The notes under the pieces: model-generated | Databases searched by the model: none | Told to the model about the DNA's origin: nothing | Seen by the model: the letters and a program-made list of their open reading frames with translations, nothing else | Translations under genes and position numbers: made by a program | Part shown: piece by piece, positions 1-9,059 of the stretch | How the letters are laid out: every line of letters starts with the position of its first letter | How positions within the stretch are numbered: the stretch's first letter is position 1 | NCBI RefSeq assembly: GCF_018403245.1 | Contig: NZ_BOSH01000011.1 | Coordinates: 62,001-126,000 of the forward strand | Length of the DNA: 64,000 bases | From: Paenibacillus sp. J2TS4 | Lineage (GTDB): Bacteria; Bacillota; Bacilli; Paenibacillales; NBRC-103111 | Reading direction: 5' to 3'

Positions 1-1637
1 TGCTCCCAACTGATGGCATTTCTGCCGTTCACCTGCGCCCATCCGGTAATACCGGGCCTTGCCTCCTGCCTTCTCCTCTGCTCATCTGTATACAGAGAGA
101 GGTATTCCATAAGCAGCGGCCGGGGCCCGACCAGACTAAGGTCGCCTTTCAGCACATTAAACAATTGAGGCAGCTCGTCCAAACTGAATTTCCTTAGTAA
201 TTTGCCAAAGGAGGTCAGCCGGACATGATCCGGCAGCAGGGCTCCCCTTTCATCCCTTTGATTGGTCATCGTTCGGAATTTATAGACATAGAAAGGTTTG
301 CTGTGAAGGCCCGGACGCATCTGCTTAAAGAGAATGGGTGAGCCAAGCTTGATACGGACCAGACATGCGACGACGATCATAAGGGGCGATAAGACGGCCA
401 GCAAGCCCAAAGCCGCCGTCAAATCAAACGCTCTCTTGAGAAAGCTCCCGAGCCGGGAACGGGAACGCTTGCCTCGTCTGGCCCGGCCTGGTTTCGTCAA
501 TTGATCGAACAGCTCCAATTGCTTGCCAATCACTTTTTCTTCATTAAATAACTCCTCGACCATTTCTCGGCTTTTTTGCCCGAACACGATCCGCTTTGCT
601 TTGTCATCCACCAACTGGAGCATATGAAGGAACAAGTCTTCACTATCTTCCTTTTCTACCAGATAGCCGTTATGCCCGTGAACGATCTCCTCCCTGCAGC
701 CTCTAATATTGGTGGCAATAACCGGTTTGCCCATCGCCATAGCCTCGATGATCGATCTGGGAAGGCCTTCCCGGTAAGAAGGGAGCACATAGACATCGCT
801 AATCGATAATAGTTCCGGAATATCCTTACGAAAGCCGGGGGTGATTATACTCGAATCCTGGAGCAACTCCACCAGCTTCCGATTCGCTTCCTGATCTCGA
901 TCACTGGCCAGGACATCGCCGATCATAAGCAATTTGGCTTGTGGATGCTCTTGCTTCAACCGATGGAAGGCTTCCAGCAGTTCGAAGATCCCCTTTTCCC
1001 TAACAAACCGGCCTATAAAGGAAAATACAACATCGGAATCGCGAAGCTTGAACTCCTTCTTTAACAGAGCAAGCGAAGCCTCGTCCAGGCATTCCTCATT
1101 AAATTTGTTGTAAATGTCGACTCCGTTGCTAATATGGATAATCCTCTCTTCCGCTTTAAACCGATCCTGCACGCAAAGCTCGTAATCTTCCCGGCTCTGC
1201 AGCAGAAGCCAATCGGTTATCCATCGCGCGCTATATTTCTCAAGCCCGTAAAAAAACTTGTATTGGGCAGAAGACATCCCTTCATGAAAATAAAACCCGT
1301 GAGCGGTATAAATAATATGTTTGACTCCTGCCAGTTTGGCCGCGACCCTTCCAAGCAGTGCAGCTACAGGCGTATGAACATGGACGATATCGTATTTCTC
1401 CTGCCTCATCAGCCGGTAAAGAGCCATTATCGATTTCAGGTTGGAAACGGGACTTATTTTTCTTGCGATAGGCACCTCGATCATGGTCAGCCCTTGACGG
1501 GTCAGCTCGGCAAACCGCCCCGTATCGGTGCAGGCATTATGAACGGTATAACCTGCAGCCATAGACGCTAGAACCATAGGCTTTAACAAAGCGTCCACGG
1601 ATACATCAATGGCGCAAACTTGCAAGATTTTCGTCAT
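1..1637 (-). CDS. Glycosyltransferase (GT4) fused to phosphoglycosyl transferase, partial
   Basis: An open frame starts at ATG 1637 and runs off the left edge, so the C-terminus is missing. The first ~380 residues are a GT-B retaining glycosyltransferase: the glycosyltransferase group 1 signature is visible as PSYREGLPRSIIEAMAMGKP. From about residue 400 there is a basic linker, a hydrophobic segment (LTAALGLLAVLSPLMIVV) and the bacterial sugar transferase fold: KFRTM, FSLDELPQLFNVLKGDLS, GPRP and RPGITGWAQVNGRN. The second domain is expected to load the first sugar phosphate onto undecaprenyl phosphate at the membrane. The first domain would then add the second sugar. It is the last visible gene of the EPS operon, 3 nt after the dehydrogenase gene. 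Fusions of this type are known for monotopic phosphoglycosyl transferases; the sugars cannot be told from sequence. Confidence 0.9.
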   Translation of the reverse strand, partial: MTKILQVCAIDVSVDALLKPMVLASMAAGYTVHNACTDTGRFAELTRQGLTMIEVPIARKISPVSNLKSIMALYRLMRQEKYDIVHVHTPVAALLGRVAAKLAGVKHIIYTAHGFYFHEGMSSAQYKFFYGLEKYSARWITDWLLLQSREDYELCVQDRFKAEERIIHISNGVDIYNKFNEECLDEASLALLKKEFKLRDSDVVFSFIGRFVREKGIFELLEAFHRLKQEHPQAKLLMIGDVLASDRDQEANRKLVELLQDSSIITPGFRKDIPELLSISDVYVLPSYREGLPRSIIEAMAMGKPVIATNIRGCREEIVHGHNGYLVEKEDSEDLFLHMLQLVDDKAKRIVFGQKSREMVEELFNEEKVIGKQLELFDQLTKPGRARRGKRSRSRLGSFLKRAFDLTAALGLLAVLSPLMIVVACLVRIKLGSPILFKQMRPGLHSKPFYVYKFRTMTNQRDERGALLPDHVRLTSFGKLLRKFSLDELPQLFNVLKGDLSLVGPRPLLMEYLSLYTDEQRRRQEARPGITGWAQVNGRNAISWE

Positions 1638-1640
1638 TTT

Positions 1641-2921
1641 CTATAAGCTCCAGTAAGTAATGTTCGATGGTATATCCGCCGGGCTCAACACAGATTTGAC
1701 ATCCACGAAAATTCCCGTTTCGTTATATAAAAATTTCTTAATGCCTTGCCAGCCTTGCTCTAGATAGGGATGATGAGGAACGGCCAGAATGACGGCATTC
1801 GACTTTTTAAGCTGCTCCATCGGTACCAGCTCTACTCCATATTCGTGTTCAGCATGCTGAACTTCCGCTAGTGGATCGGTGACTTGCACATCGATGCCAA
1901 ACTCGCGCAGCTCGTTAATAATGTCAATCACTTTGGAATTGCGCAGATCGGGGACATTTTCCTTGAACGTAAGTCCGAGCACGGTCACCCGAGAGCCTTG
2001 AACGGGAGTGCCATTGAGTATCATCTGCTTGACTAACGACGTGGCGATGAATTGCCCCATGCCGTCGTTAATTCGCCTTCCCGCCAGAATCACCTGGGGA
2101 TGATAGCCTACACTCTCGGCTTTATGAGTCAAATAATACGGATCGACGCCAATGCAGTGCCCTCCTACCAACCCGGGGGAAAACTTCAAAAAGTTCCATT
2201 TGGTAGCTGCAGCCTCCAGCACCTCATGGGTCCGGATCTCCAGGCGGTCAAAGATGAGCGCCAATTCGTTCATGAGAGCTATGTTGAGGTCTCTTTGGGT
2301 ATTCTCGATCACTTTGGCCGCCTCTGCCACTTTAATGGAGGAAGCTCTGAACACTCCTGCCTCCACAACCGAGCCATAGACGTCGGCGATAATTGCTAAC
2401 GTATCCTCGTTCTGGCCGGAGACGACCTTCGTAATTTTCTTGAACGTATGCTCCTTATCTCCCGGGTTAATTCTTTCTGGAGAGTACCCCACGAAAAAAT
2501 CCCTGCCTGCAGTTAAGCCAGAATGCTTCTCCAGGACAGGGACACACACTTCTTCCGTCGCACCGGGATAAACCGTGGATTCATAGACGACCACCGTTCC
2601 CTTCTGCAGGTTGCGGCCTACCGTTTCCGACGCCTTGATCAATGGAGTTAAATCCGGGCGTCTCGCATCATCTATCGGGGTAGGTACGGCTACAATAATA
2701 AAGTTGCATGCTTTAAGCTTGGATTCATCGTTAGTGAAATCGATTTGAGTATTTTTCAGCTCTTCCGACGATATTTCCCCTGTATAATCTACATGCTCCT
2801 GCAATGTGGAAATCCTGTGCTCATTAATATCAAACCCTACAATAGGCTGCGTTTCCCCAAAGGCAACGGCTACCGGAAGTCCTACATAACCAAGTCCGAC
2901 TACTGCTATTTGTCTGCCCAT
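1641..2921 (-). CDS. UDP-HexNAc 6-dehydrogenase (TviB/WbpO-like)
   Basis: This 426-aa protein is a nucleotide-sugar dehydrogenase that would oxidise C6 of a UDP-N-acetylhexosamine to the uronic acid with two NAD+. The N-terminal Rossmann motif is GLGYVGLP at residues 9-16. The catalytic cysteine lies in GGHCIGVDPYYLTHKAE near residue 255, and the C-terminal UDP-binding domain follows. Length and sequence feel (STVYPGATEEVCVP, FKENVPDLRN) match the Vi antigen/WbpO branch more than the UDP-glucose dehydrogenase branch. It starts one base after the stop codon of the epimerase gene, so the two are probably translationally coupled, as tviB and tviC functions are in Vi polysaccharide synthesis. The exact substrate (GlcNAc or GalNAc) is inferred only. 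Confidence 0.88.
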   Translation of the reverse strand: MGRQIAVVGLGYVGLPVAVAFGETQPIVGFDINEHRISTLQEHVDYTGEISSEELKNTQIDFTNDESKLKACNFIIVAVPTPIDDARRPDLTPLIKASETVGRNLQKGTVVVYESTVYPGATEEVCVPVLEKHSGLTAGRDFFVGYSPERINPGDKEHTFKKITKVVSGQNEDTLAIIADVYGSVVEAGVFRASSIKVAEAAKVIENTQRDLNIALMNELALIFDRLEIRTHEVLEAAATKWNFLKFSPGLVGGHCIGVDPYYLTHKAESVGYHPQVILAGRRINDGMGQFIATSLVKQMILNGTPVQGSRVTVLGLTFKENVPDLRNSKVIDIINELREFGIDVQVTDPLAEVQHAEHEYGVELVPMEQLKKSNAVILAVPHHPYLEQGWQGIKKFLYNETGIFVDVKSVLSPADIPSNITYWSL

Positions 2922-2922
2922 C

Positions 2923-3933
2923 TTATACGGTCACCCCATAGTATGATTTATACCAATCTACGAATTTGGCAATTCCATTCTCAATCGTTGTATTGGGCCT
3001 GAAGCCGACGTCCCGCATCAGATCATCTACATCAGCGTAAGTGGCGGGCACATCCCCATCTTGAAGGGGCAGAAATTGTTTCTTCGCCGGCCGGCCAATC
3101 TTTTCTTCCAGCACTTCTATGAATCGGAGCAGTTCAACCGGCTGATTATTTCCAATATTATAAATTTTGTAAGGCGCGTAGCTTGTACCCGGGTCCGGGG
3201 CATCGCCTGACCAAACCGGGTTAGGCTCCGGCTTCTTCTGTGCCAGCCGGAAGATACCCTCCACTATATCGTCTACGTAAGTAAAATCCCTTCTCATCTT
3301 GCCGTGATTGAATACTTTAATCGGTTCGCCGGAAATAATCGCCTTCGTAAATAAAAAAAGCGCCATATCCGGGCGCCCCCATGGTCCATAGACGGTGAAA
3401 AACCTTAATCCGGTCGTCGGCAGGCCATAAAGATGACTGTATGTATGAGCCATCAGTTCATTGGCCTTCTTGGTCGCGGCATACAGGCTAAGCGGATGGT
3501 CCACATTATGATGGACAGAAAAAGGCATCTTCGTGTTGGCTCCATAGACGGAGCTCGAAGATGCGTAAATTAAATGTTCTATCCGGTTGTGACGGCACGC
3601 TTCCAGAATGTTCATGAACCCGACGATATTGGAGTCGATATAAGCATGGGGATTCGTTAAACTGTAACGCACCCCTGCCTGGGCCGCCAAATTAATAACG
3701 ATCTGCGGGTTATGTTCCGCGAAAATACGGTCGATCTGTTCCCGGTCTTCCAACGATACATTATGGAAGAGGAATTCGGGCGATTGAATGCGATTCAGCC
3801 TGGCTTCTTTTAAGGAGACTTCATAATATGGATTAAGATTATCGATTCCTATAACCCTGTAATTGTGCTGAAGCAGCTTCTGAGTTAGGTGATAGCCGAT
3901 AAATCCTGCGGCGCCTGTCACTAGAACGTTCAT
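2923..3933 (-). CDS. NAD-dependent UDP-sugar 4-epimerase
   Basis: An extended short-chain dehydrogenase of about 336 aa. It has the nucleotide-binding motif GAAGFIGYHL near the N-terminus, an SSSSVYG strand and the catalytic YAATKKANE (YxxxK). It resembles UDP-glucuronate 4-epimerases (CapI/LpsL type), including NPYYEVSLKEARL after the second strand. Next to a UDP-HexNAc dehydrogenase it most likely interconverts the gluco and galacto forms of the uronic acid. Two in-frame ATGs are possible (3939 and 3933); the second is better spaced from AAAGGAG and is used here. It lies between the CapK-like gene and the dehydrogenase in the EPS operon. Confidence 0.88.
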   Translation of the reverse strand: MNVLVTGAAGFIGYHLTQKLLQHNYRVIGIDNLNPYYEVSLKEARLNRIQSPEFLFHNVSLEDREQIDRIFAEHNPQIVINLAAQAGVRYSLTNPHAYIDSNIVGFMNILEACRHNRIEHLIYASSSSVYGANTKMPFSVHHNVDHPLSLYAATKKANELMAHTYSHLYGLPTTGLRFFTVYGPWGRPDMALFLFTKAIISGEPIKVFNHGKMRRDFTYVDDIVEGIFRLAQKKPEPNPVWSGDAPDPGTSYAPYKIYNIGNNQPVELLRFIEVLEEKIGRPAKKQFLPLQDGDVPATYADVDDLMRDVGFRPNTTIENGIAKFVDWYKSYYGVTV

Positions 3934-3954
3934 ATTCATTTCTCCTTTGGCCCT

Positions 3955-5307
3955 TTAAATTAAAGAGTTTTTAATATATCTGAACTTGCCGTTCTTCTCT
4001 ACATCAATTTTGTCCACGTAATTCAGTCTAATCTTTGTGGCCGGCCCCATCCTTTTTTGTATTTCGTGCCTGATGGTCTCTTCGTACTTTTCTTCCAGCC
4101 GATGATTCCCCTGTGTAACCAGCTTGAACTCCACCTCATCGATTCGGGTCTGAACGAATTGTGATTTGATCACTACAGGAGGAACATCCTTAAGGATCGT
4201 GCTTCCTATTCTGACCTTCCCTCTGTCCGAAGAGAGCAGATAGTCCTGCGTCCTTCCTTCAATAACTTTCACTAGAGGATTATGATTCCCGCAGCCGCAT
4301 GTCGTGCTTTCCTCCTCCAGAATGATCGAATCTCCCACTCTATAGCGGATCAGGGGGGTGCCATATGTTGTGAAACTAGTCACTAATGCGCCCTCAGCAT
4401 CCTCTTCAATAATACCGGTTCTTAAATCGTAATGCAGATTTCCCCGGGAGCATTCAATAATAAAAGGAGCGCCTTCCGATGAGGCGTATTGATTAATGAC
4501 GGGACAATCGAACACCTTGGAAATGAGAACCTTTTGATAATCGTAAAGTGTTTCGGCCGTTGTAAAAATAGCCAGCGGCTTAAACTGAAGGGGGATGCTA
4601 TGTCTATCAATAAAATCCGCCAATACATGAATAGCGAACGGAAAGCCGTCTATTTGCTGAGGCTTGAACTTGTTAATGCTGTTCACATAATCCATCATAT
4701 TGGGCTCGTCCATATGAAAGGTTGAATATAGCATCTGTTTGATAGGGCGGTTGTATCTCCAGAAATTCGAGCCTTTAGCGGCTTGCAGCGGAACTATCGT
4801 TCTTCCGGAAAAGGTGGCTCGACGCATACCGTGCACAACTCCAAACTTCTCTTTAAAGTTGGCCAGATAGGCCTGCCTTTCCTGAAAATTGTCTATGGTA
4901 TAGGCGACTTTTAACGGGGTCCCGGTCGTCCCGCCGGTAACAGAGAAGATAGGCTTATGGATTGGCACCCGGATCTTATCGACATTTTCCCTTAACTGCT
5001 GCTTCTCCAGAACCGGCAAGCTTTTAAGGCTTTCCCCCTCCGTAATCGCTTCTATATCCAGACCTTGATAGTAATTTCGATAGAACTCGCTGTTGGCATA
5101 AGCATGACGCAGCAATCTAGTAAAGGCCTGCTGCTGATATTGCTTGAGCTGCCTTAAATCCCAGTGGTCGGATTCGGCATAGAATTGCTTAAAGCGTTGA
5201 TAAGTTTTCCCAAACCGTTCGCTGGCAAGTTTCATGCCGTACATCGAAATGAGCAGGTCTTGACACCAGCTTGGCGAAGCATTGTAAACCTTCTCTTTTA
5301 GTCCCAT
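3955..5307 (-). CDS. CapK/PaaK-like adenylate-forming protein
   Basis: A 450-aa member of the phenylacetate-CoA ligase (PaaK) branch of the AMP-forming superfamily, as found in capsule loci (CapK). The phosphate-binding loop is SVTGGTTGTPLKV at about residue 125, and a second motif EGRTQDYLLSSDRG lies in the C-terminal half. A CGCGNHNP patch suggests a bound metal. Its role in polysaccharide loci is not firmly established; activation of an acyl or amino acid that decorates the polymer is the usual proposal. It sits within the EPS operon, so such decoration is the contextual inference. The start ATG is preceded by AGGGTGAATAAGG. Confidence 0.8.
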   Translation of the reverse strand: MGLKEKVYNASPSWCQDLLISMYGMKLASERFGKTYQRFKQFYAESDHWDLRQLKQYQQQAFTRLLRHAYANSEFYRNYYQGLDIEAITEGESLKSLPVLEKQQLRENVDKIRVPIHKPIFSVTGGTTGTPLKVAYTIDNFQERQAYLANFKEKFGVVHGMRRATFSGRTIVPLQAAKGSNFWRYNRPIKQMLYSTFHMDEPNMMDYVNSINKFKPQQIDGFPFAIHVLADFIDRHSIPLQFKPLAIFTTAETLYDYQKVLISKVFDCPVINQYASSEGAPFIIECSRGNLHYDLRTGIIEEDAEGALVTSFTTYGTPLIRYRVGDSIILEEESTTCGCGNHNPLVKVIEGRTQDYLLSSDRGKVRIGSTILKDVPPVVIKSQFVQTRIDEVEFKLVTQGNHRLEEKYEETIRHEIQKRMGPATKIRLNYVDKIDVEKNGKFRYIKNSLI

Positions 5308-5335
5308 CCTTATTCACCCTGTTTTAGATTACTTC

Positions 5336-6547
5336 TTATGTGTGCTTCACTTTCTCTCTAATTCCTTGCACCGCTCGTGAATCACTAGCGCAAAACGCAG
5401 CGTAAGAACGCCAGAATCGGGTTCTGCGCTCATCCAGCTTTTCTTTTAAATAATCGCCGGCTGTTGCTAAATTTGTCCGAATGTTATTCTCGTACATATC
5501 CCGATCAGTGACCATCTTCTCCAAGAGCTGCGCCATGCGCTCCGCATTTCCAGCAGGGAAGATGTACTCCCCGTCCAACAATTCAGGTATCCCTCCGGCA
5601 TCGGAACCAATGCACGCGCAGCCCCTGCTCATAGCCTCAACCAGCGCTCTGGGCAGTCCCTCGGTTAAGCTGGGATGGACGTATAAATCGATGTTATCGA
5701 GCCAATTCATCACAGGTTCCCCGCCAGGAAGAGTCCCATAAAATTTCACATTCAGTTTCAAGCTGTCAGCCATCTGAACCCAACTGTCCTGATTTCCCCC
5801 GCCAAGCACCCTAAGCTCGTAGTCAGGCAGCCGATCCTTAATCAGGCTCAGTGCTTTGAATAGAGAATCTAGGCCTTTGTATTTAACGTTCAATCCCCCT
5901 ATAAAGCCAATCGTCAATCGGGCGTCATTCGCGACCCTCTTGATCCGGCCATCCAGACAGCTATCGTTGATTTCCACCAGTTCCACATTAGAACAGTGCT
6001 CGCTCTTTCCCGCGGTTGGGTATTTTTGTTGCAGAAATTGTTTGGTTACATAAATGGTATGGCTGGATTTCTTTATGATTTTTCTTGTTCTGTAGGCAGA
6101 GTAGGGGGCCAACAGCTTGCCGGCCAAGCTTCCGTGATTGGTTAACGCATCCCATGGACAGCCAACCAGTTCAGTCGCCCATGGAAGTCGTCGCTTCTCA
6201 GCTATCGTTACCGCGAGCGATCCGATTTCACTCGGCAATCTGCCGATGACAGCATCTACCTTATTGTAATGTTCATTTAATATTTTCTTGGCTTGCTTCA
6301 TATGGCTGAGCCGGTTAATGGGAGAGCTTAAGTTGGGCATCGGCAGAAAAGTAACTCCCCTCCCGCTCGATTTCACATACCCGGACACATCCTTCACCCC
6401 GTCATGTCTGAGTCTCCCTGCGACAATAACGTGATCGAATACTTGCAAATATCTTTCCCATACCGAATAGGGGAATCCTCCGCCAGAATAATAATTCCCT
6501 TTATCATCTCTGACAAAGGGAAAGTCGTGAGCAAATAATAGGATCAT
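5336..6547 (-). CDS. Glycosyltransferase family 4
   Basis: A ~403-aa GT-B glycosyltransferase. Its N-terminal acceptor domain begins MILLFAHDFPF. The C-terminal donor domain contains IGFIGGLNVKYKGLDSLFKA and the family signature HPSLTEGLPRALVEAMSRG, where the EGLPRALVEA glutamates contact the nucleotide sugar. It should add one sugar to the lipid-linked EPS repeat unit at the cytoplasmic face. A GTG twelve bases upstream (6559) is an alternative start; ATG 6547 follows GGTGAT at good spacing. It lies 11 nt or more downstream of the polymerase gene in one operon. Donor and acceptor cannot be deduced. Confidence 0.85.
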   Translation of the reverse strand: MILLFAHDFPFVRDDKGNYYSGGGFPYSVWERYLQVFDHVIVAGRLRHDGVKDVSGYVKSSGRGVTFLPMPNLSSPINRLSHMKQAKKILNEHYNKVDAVIGRLPSEIGSLAVTIAEKRRLPWATELVGCPWDALTNHGSLAGKLLAPYSAYRTRKIIKKSSHTIYVTKQFLQQKYPTAGKSEHCSNVELVEINDSCLDGRIKRVANDARLTIGFIGGLNVKYKGLDSLFKALSLIKDRLPDYELRVLGGGNQDSWVQMADSLKLNVKFYGTLPGGEPVMNWLDNIDLYVHPSLTEGLPRALVEAMSRGCACIGSDAGGIPELLDGEYIFPAGNAERMAQLLEKMVTDRDMYENNIRTNLATAGDYLKEKLDERRTRFWRSYAAFCASDSRAVQGIREKVKHT

Positions 6548-6570
6548 TGAACTTATCACCGTTCCTAGCC

Positions 6571-7860
6571 TTAAGGATTATCGTTTCCGATCCATCTCAG
6601 GTCGCCCCGGATAGCGGCCTTTCTCTTAATGTTTGCCCTGATCTTAATAAAGATAATCGAAAATAGCCAGATCAAGAAAATCGGATAGATCGGGGTCAAA
6701 TGAACCACCAATAATAAGGCGGAAAAAATGACCGTTAGTAAAGAAATAAAACTTTCCCGGGTATTATCGCCTATCCTGCATATTAGTCCCAGAATCAGCG
6801 GTCCTATAATGAAACCGAGCCAGCTAAAGTTAGCTATCATCTCTTCCAAAATACTTGTTGTCATCCCCCAGCCCCACAGCTTGGGCTCCGATAGAAAAAG
6901 AGCGGATGTCATATATTGGGCATAAGGATAAGGTTTATCGGGCCACATACTTCTTGGGACATATAGGGTCAAATAGAACAGCAAGCTCTGACCTCTATAT
7001 TCCAATATTTGTAAATCTTCTTCCAGCTCACTATAAATTGCCAGCCTGGTTACATCGTCCCGGCCATAATCGATTCTAAAATTTAAGTAACTCTGATCAA
7101 ATGTGTAATCGTCATATTTTCTAACGTTCTGTTGAAAAAAATTAGAGAACAGCAGCAGAACCGTAACGGCCAGTAAACCAACGGCTACTATTTTTTTCCC
7201 TCTCAGTACATTCCGCTTGTAAGCCACGAATAATAGGGCCACTAACGTTAAGGCCACTATACTTCTTTTGCCGTATAACCAAATATCCAGGAACAGAAGA
7301 GGAGCAAATAAAACGACATAGGTCATATACTTTTTACGGCCGATCAGCATGACCAAGGAAATACAAATCATACTTAGCCGGGAAGAAAATAAAATTAAAG
7401 CATGATATTCTGCTTCTTCGCTTCCTAACAGCCCTTTGGAAGAAACGGCATATTGAAGATAAAGCAACGGATTAGGAGAAAACAGGACAATCAGAATGGG
7501 TAGAACAATCAAGAAATAAAGAATGACTCTATATTTCCTCAAGTAAGAAATGGCGTTAATCGATACGCTTTCCTTAGGCTTGCCCACTTTGTACATAATT
7601 ACTGGTGCCAGCATAATATACAAGGCGTAGATTATTCTAGTAGCCGTATCCTTACTCGAGTAATAAAAACCAGGATGTCTTTCATAATTCGGAACTCCTA
7701 CAATTAAATCCAATATTAATGGCAGGACAAAGAATACGAAGAAGACAAAAATAAGAATATTAACCGTATACAGCTTGCCCCTGTTAATATTCTTAATGAC
7801 TTTTAATAAAAATATAATGTTAAATACTATTGCTAAAACCTCTATTAAAAATACACCCAT
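6571..7860 (-). CDS. Wzy-type polysaccharide polymerase, membrane protein
   Basis: This 429-aa protein is almost entirely hydrophobic, with 10-12 predicted membrane segments. One larger polar loop before the C-terminal segments contains RYDDYTFDQS and the stretch YVPRSMWPDKPYP. The PRxxWPDKP motif is typical of the oligosaccharide repeat-unit polymerase (OrtW/Wzy) family. It would polymerise lipid-linked repeat units on the outer face of the membrane. Position between two glycosyltransferases in an operon that also holds a Wzx flippase, a Wzz-like protein and a BY-kinase supports the call. Such polymerases are very divergent, so the call rests on topology, motif and context. Confidence 0.78.
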   Translation of the reverse strand: MGVFLIEVLAIVFNIIFLLKVIKNINRGKLYTVNILIFVFFVFFVLPLILDLIVGVPNYERHPGFYYSSKDTATRIIYALYIMLAPVIMYKVGKPKESVSINAISYLRKYRVILYFLIVLPILIVLFSPNPLLYLQYAVSSKGLLGSEEAEYHALILFSSRLSMICISLVMLIGRKKYMTYVVLFAPLLFLDIWLYGKRSIVALTLVALLFVAYKRNVLRGKKIVAVGLLAVTVLLLFSNFFQQNVRKYDDYTFDQSYLNFRIDYGRDDVTRLAIYSELEEDLQILEYRGQSLLFYLTLYVPRSMWPDKPYPYAQYMTSALFLSEPKLWGWGMTTSILEEMIANFSWLGFIIGPLILGLICRIGDNTRESFISLLTVIFSALLLVVHLTPIYPIFLIWLFSIIFIKIRANIKRKAAIRGDLRWIGNDNP

Positions 7861-7921
7861 AACATACTTCCTTTATGAGCTTTATAAATCAGGCTGATGA
7901 AGATGATTAATATGCGGTGAT

Positions 7922-9055
7922 TTACAAAGCTTTTTGTAGTATCTCTAGATAAGATTTAGCAAATTGATCGCTTGTAAAGCCGGTCTGCCGAAATTGGGCA
8001 TAGGCCTGCTTCTTGAAATTTTGGGACTCCGCCTCCTGGATCATTCCCACGGCGAAGTCAGCCCAATCGCGGTCTTCCGCTGCCAGTGGCAAGCAAGCCA
8101 GATTATCAAAAAATCCGGACAATTCCACAATAGGATCGATTTGACTTCCGAGAACCGGAACGCCGCAAGCCAATGCTTCTAATACAGCACCGGGAAGCCC
8201 TTCACGAATGGAAGGATAGATCATCAGGTCAGCTTGCTTCAATAATTCAAATACATTGCTCTGAACTCCAAGAAAGAAGACTCTGTCGCTAATCGCATAT
8301 TCTTCCGTTTTTGTCTTAATTAAGCTGGCAGTGGGCTCATTTTCCTTGCCTACCAGAAACAGATAGCAGCTGCTTCGTTTAGTCATTTCCTTGAACACAT
8401 TAATTAGCTTGAGATGATTCTTCGCTTCTACCAATCTCCCGATATGAATAATAATTTTGCTTTCCTCATCCAATTTATATTGGCTTCTTAAGGTGTTAGC
8501 AAGATCAACAGGATGATTGATTTTGTTTAAATCAATCCCGTTATAGATCACTTCCGTCCGTTTATCGTTTATTATTTCCTTGCCCATACTGGAGACTAAA
8601 GATGATTTGCTAACCCCTATAATGTTCGTCGCATAACGCTGGATCAAATTTTTCAGCACAGTATATTTAAATTGCTGAAAGCTTCCCCCTTGTTTGCCGC
8701 TGTCCGTCGTTCTGAAATGAGCAATTCTTACTTTAACCCCGGCCAGCTTGGCCAGCATTAAAATCATTCCGGAAAAATAAAACGTATTCGAATGAACGAC
8801 ATGTATATGATTTTTCTTTAGCAGCTTTATAAATTTGAAAGGGAATAGAAAGCTTTTGAATTTGCAATAAGTCATCTTGCCGCCAAGGCTGGTAATCACA
8901 TCGTCCAGTTCCCCCCGTTGACCGCTTAAGGAGCAAAAATAAAAGGTGTAAGCATCATGATCGATTTGATGCAGCAAATCAATCGTTCTTAGCTCGGCTC
9001 CTCCCCTGTTCATCTTGCCGAAGATATGGAGGATGTTTATTTTGTTATTGACCAC
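7922..9055 (-). CDS. Glycosyltransferase family 4
   Basis: A 377-aa GT-B glycosyltransferase. The N-terminus carries HIFGKMNRGGAELRTIDLL, the acceptor-side loop common in this family. HSNTFYFSGM follows, then the donor-site motifs IHIGRLVEAKNH and YPSIREGLPGAVLEALACGVP. It is expected to extend the EPS repeat unit on its lipid carrier. The start is a GTG that follows AAGGCGTGA by four bases; that sequence overlaps the end of the upstream amidotransferase-like gene, which points to translational coupling. A 61-bp A/T-rich gap separates it from the polymerase gene. Confidence 0.87.
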   Translation of the reverse strand: MVNNKINILHIFGKMNRGGAELRTIDLLHQIDHDAYTFYFCSLSGQRGELDDVITSLGGKMTYCKFKSFLFPFKFIKLLKKNHIHVVHSNTFYFSGMILMLAKLAGVKVRIAHFRTTDSGKQGGSFQQFKYTVLKNLIQRYATNIIGVSKSSLVSSMGKEIINDKRTEVIYNGIDLNKINHPVDLANTLRSQYKLDEESKIIIHIGRLVEAKNHLKLINVFKEMTKRSSCYLFLVGKENEPTASLIKTKTEEYAISDRVFFLGVQSNVFELLKQADLMIYPSIREGLPGAVLEALACGVPVLGSQIDPIVELSGFFDNLACLPLAAEDRDWADFAVGMIQEAESQNFKKQAYAQFRQTGFTSDQFAKSYLEILQKAL

Positions 9056-9059
9056 GCTA

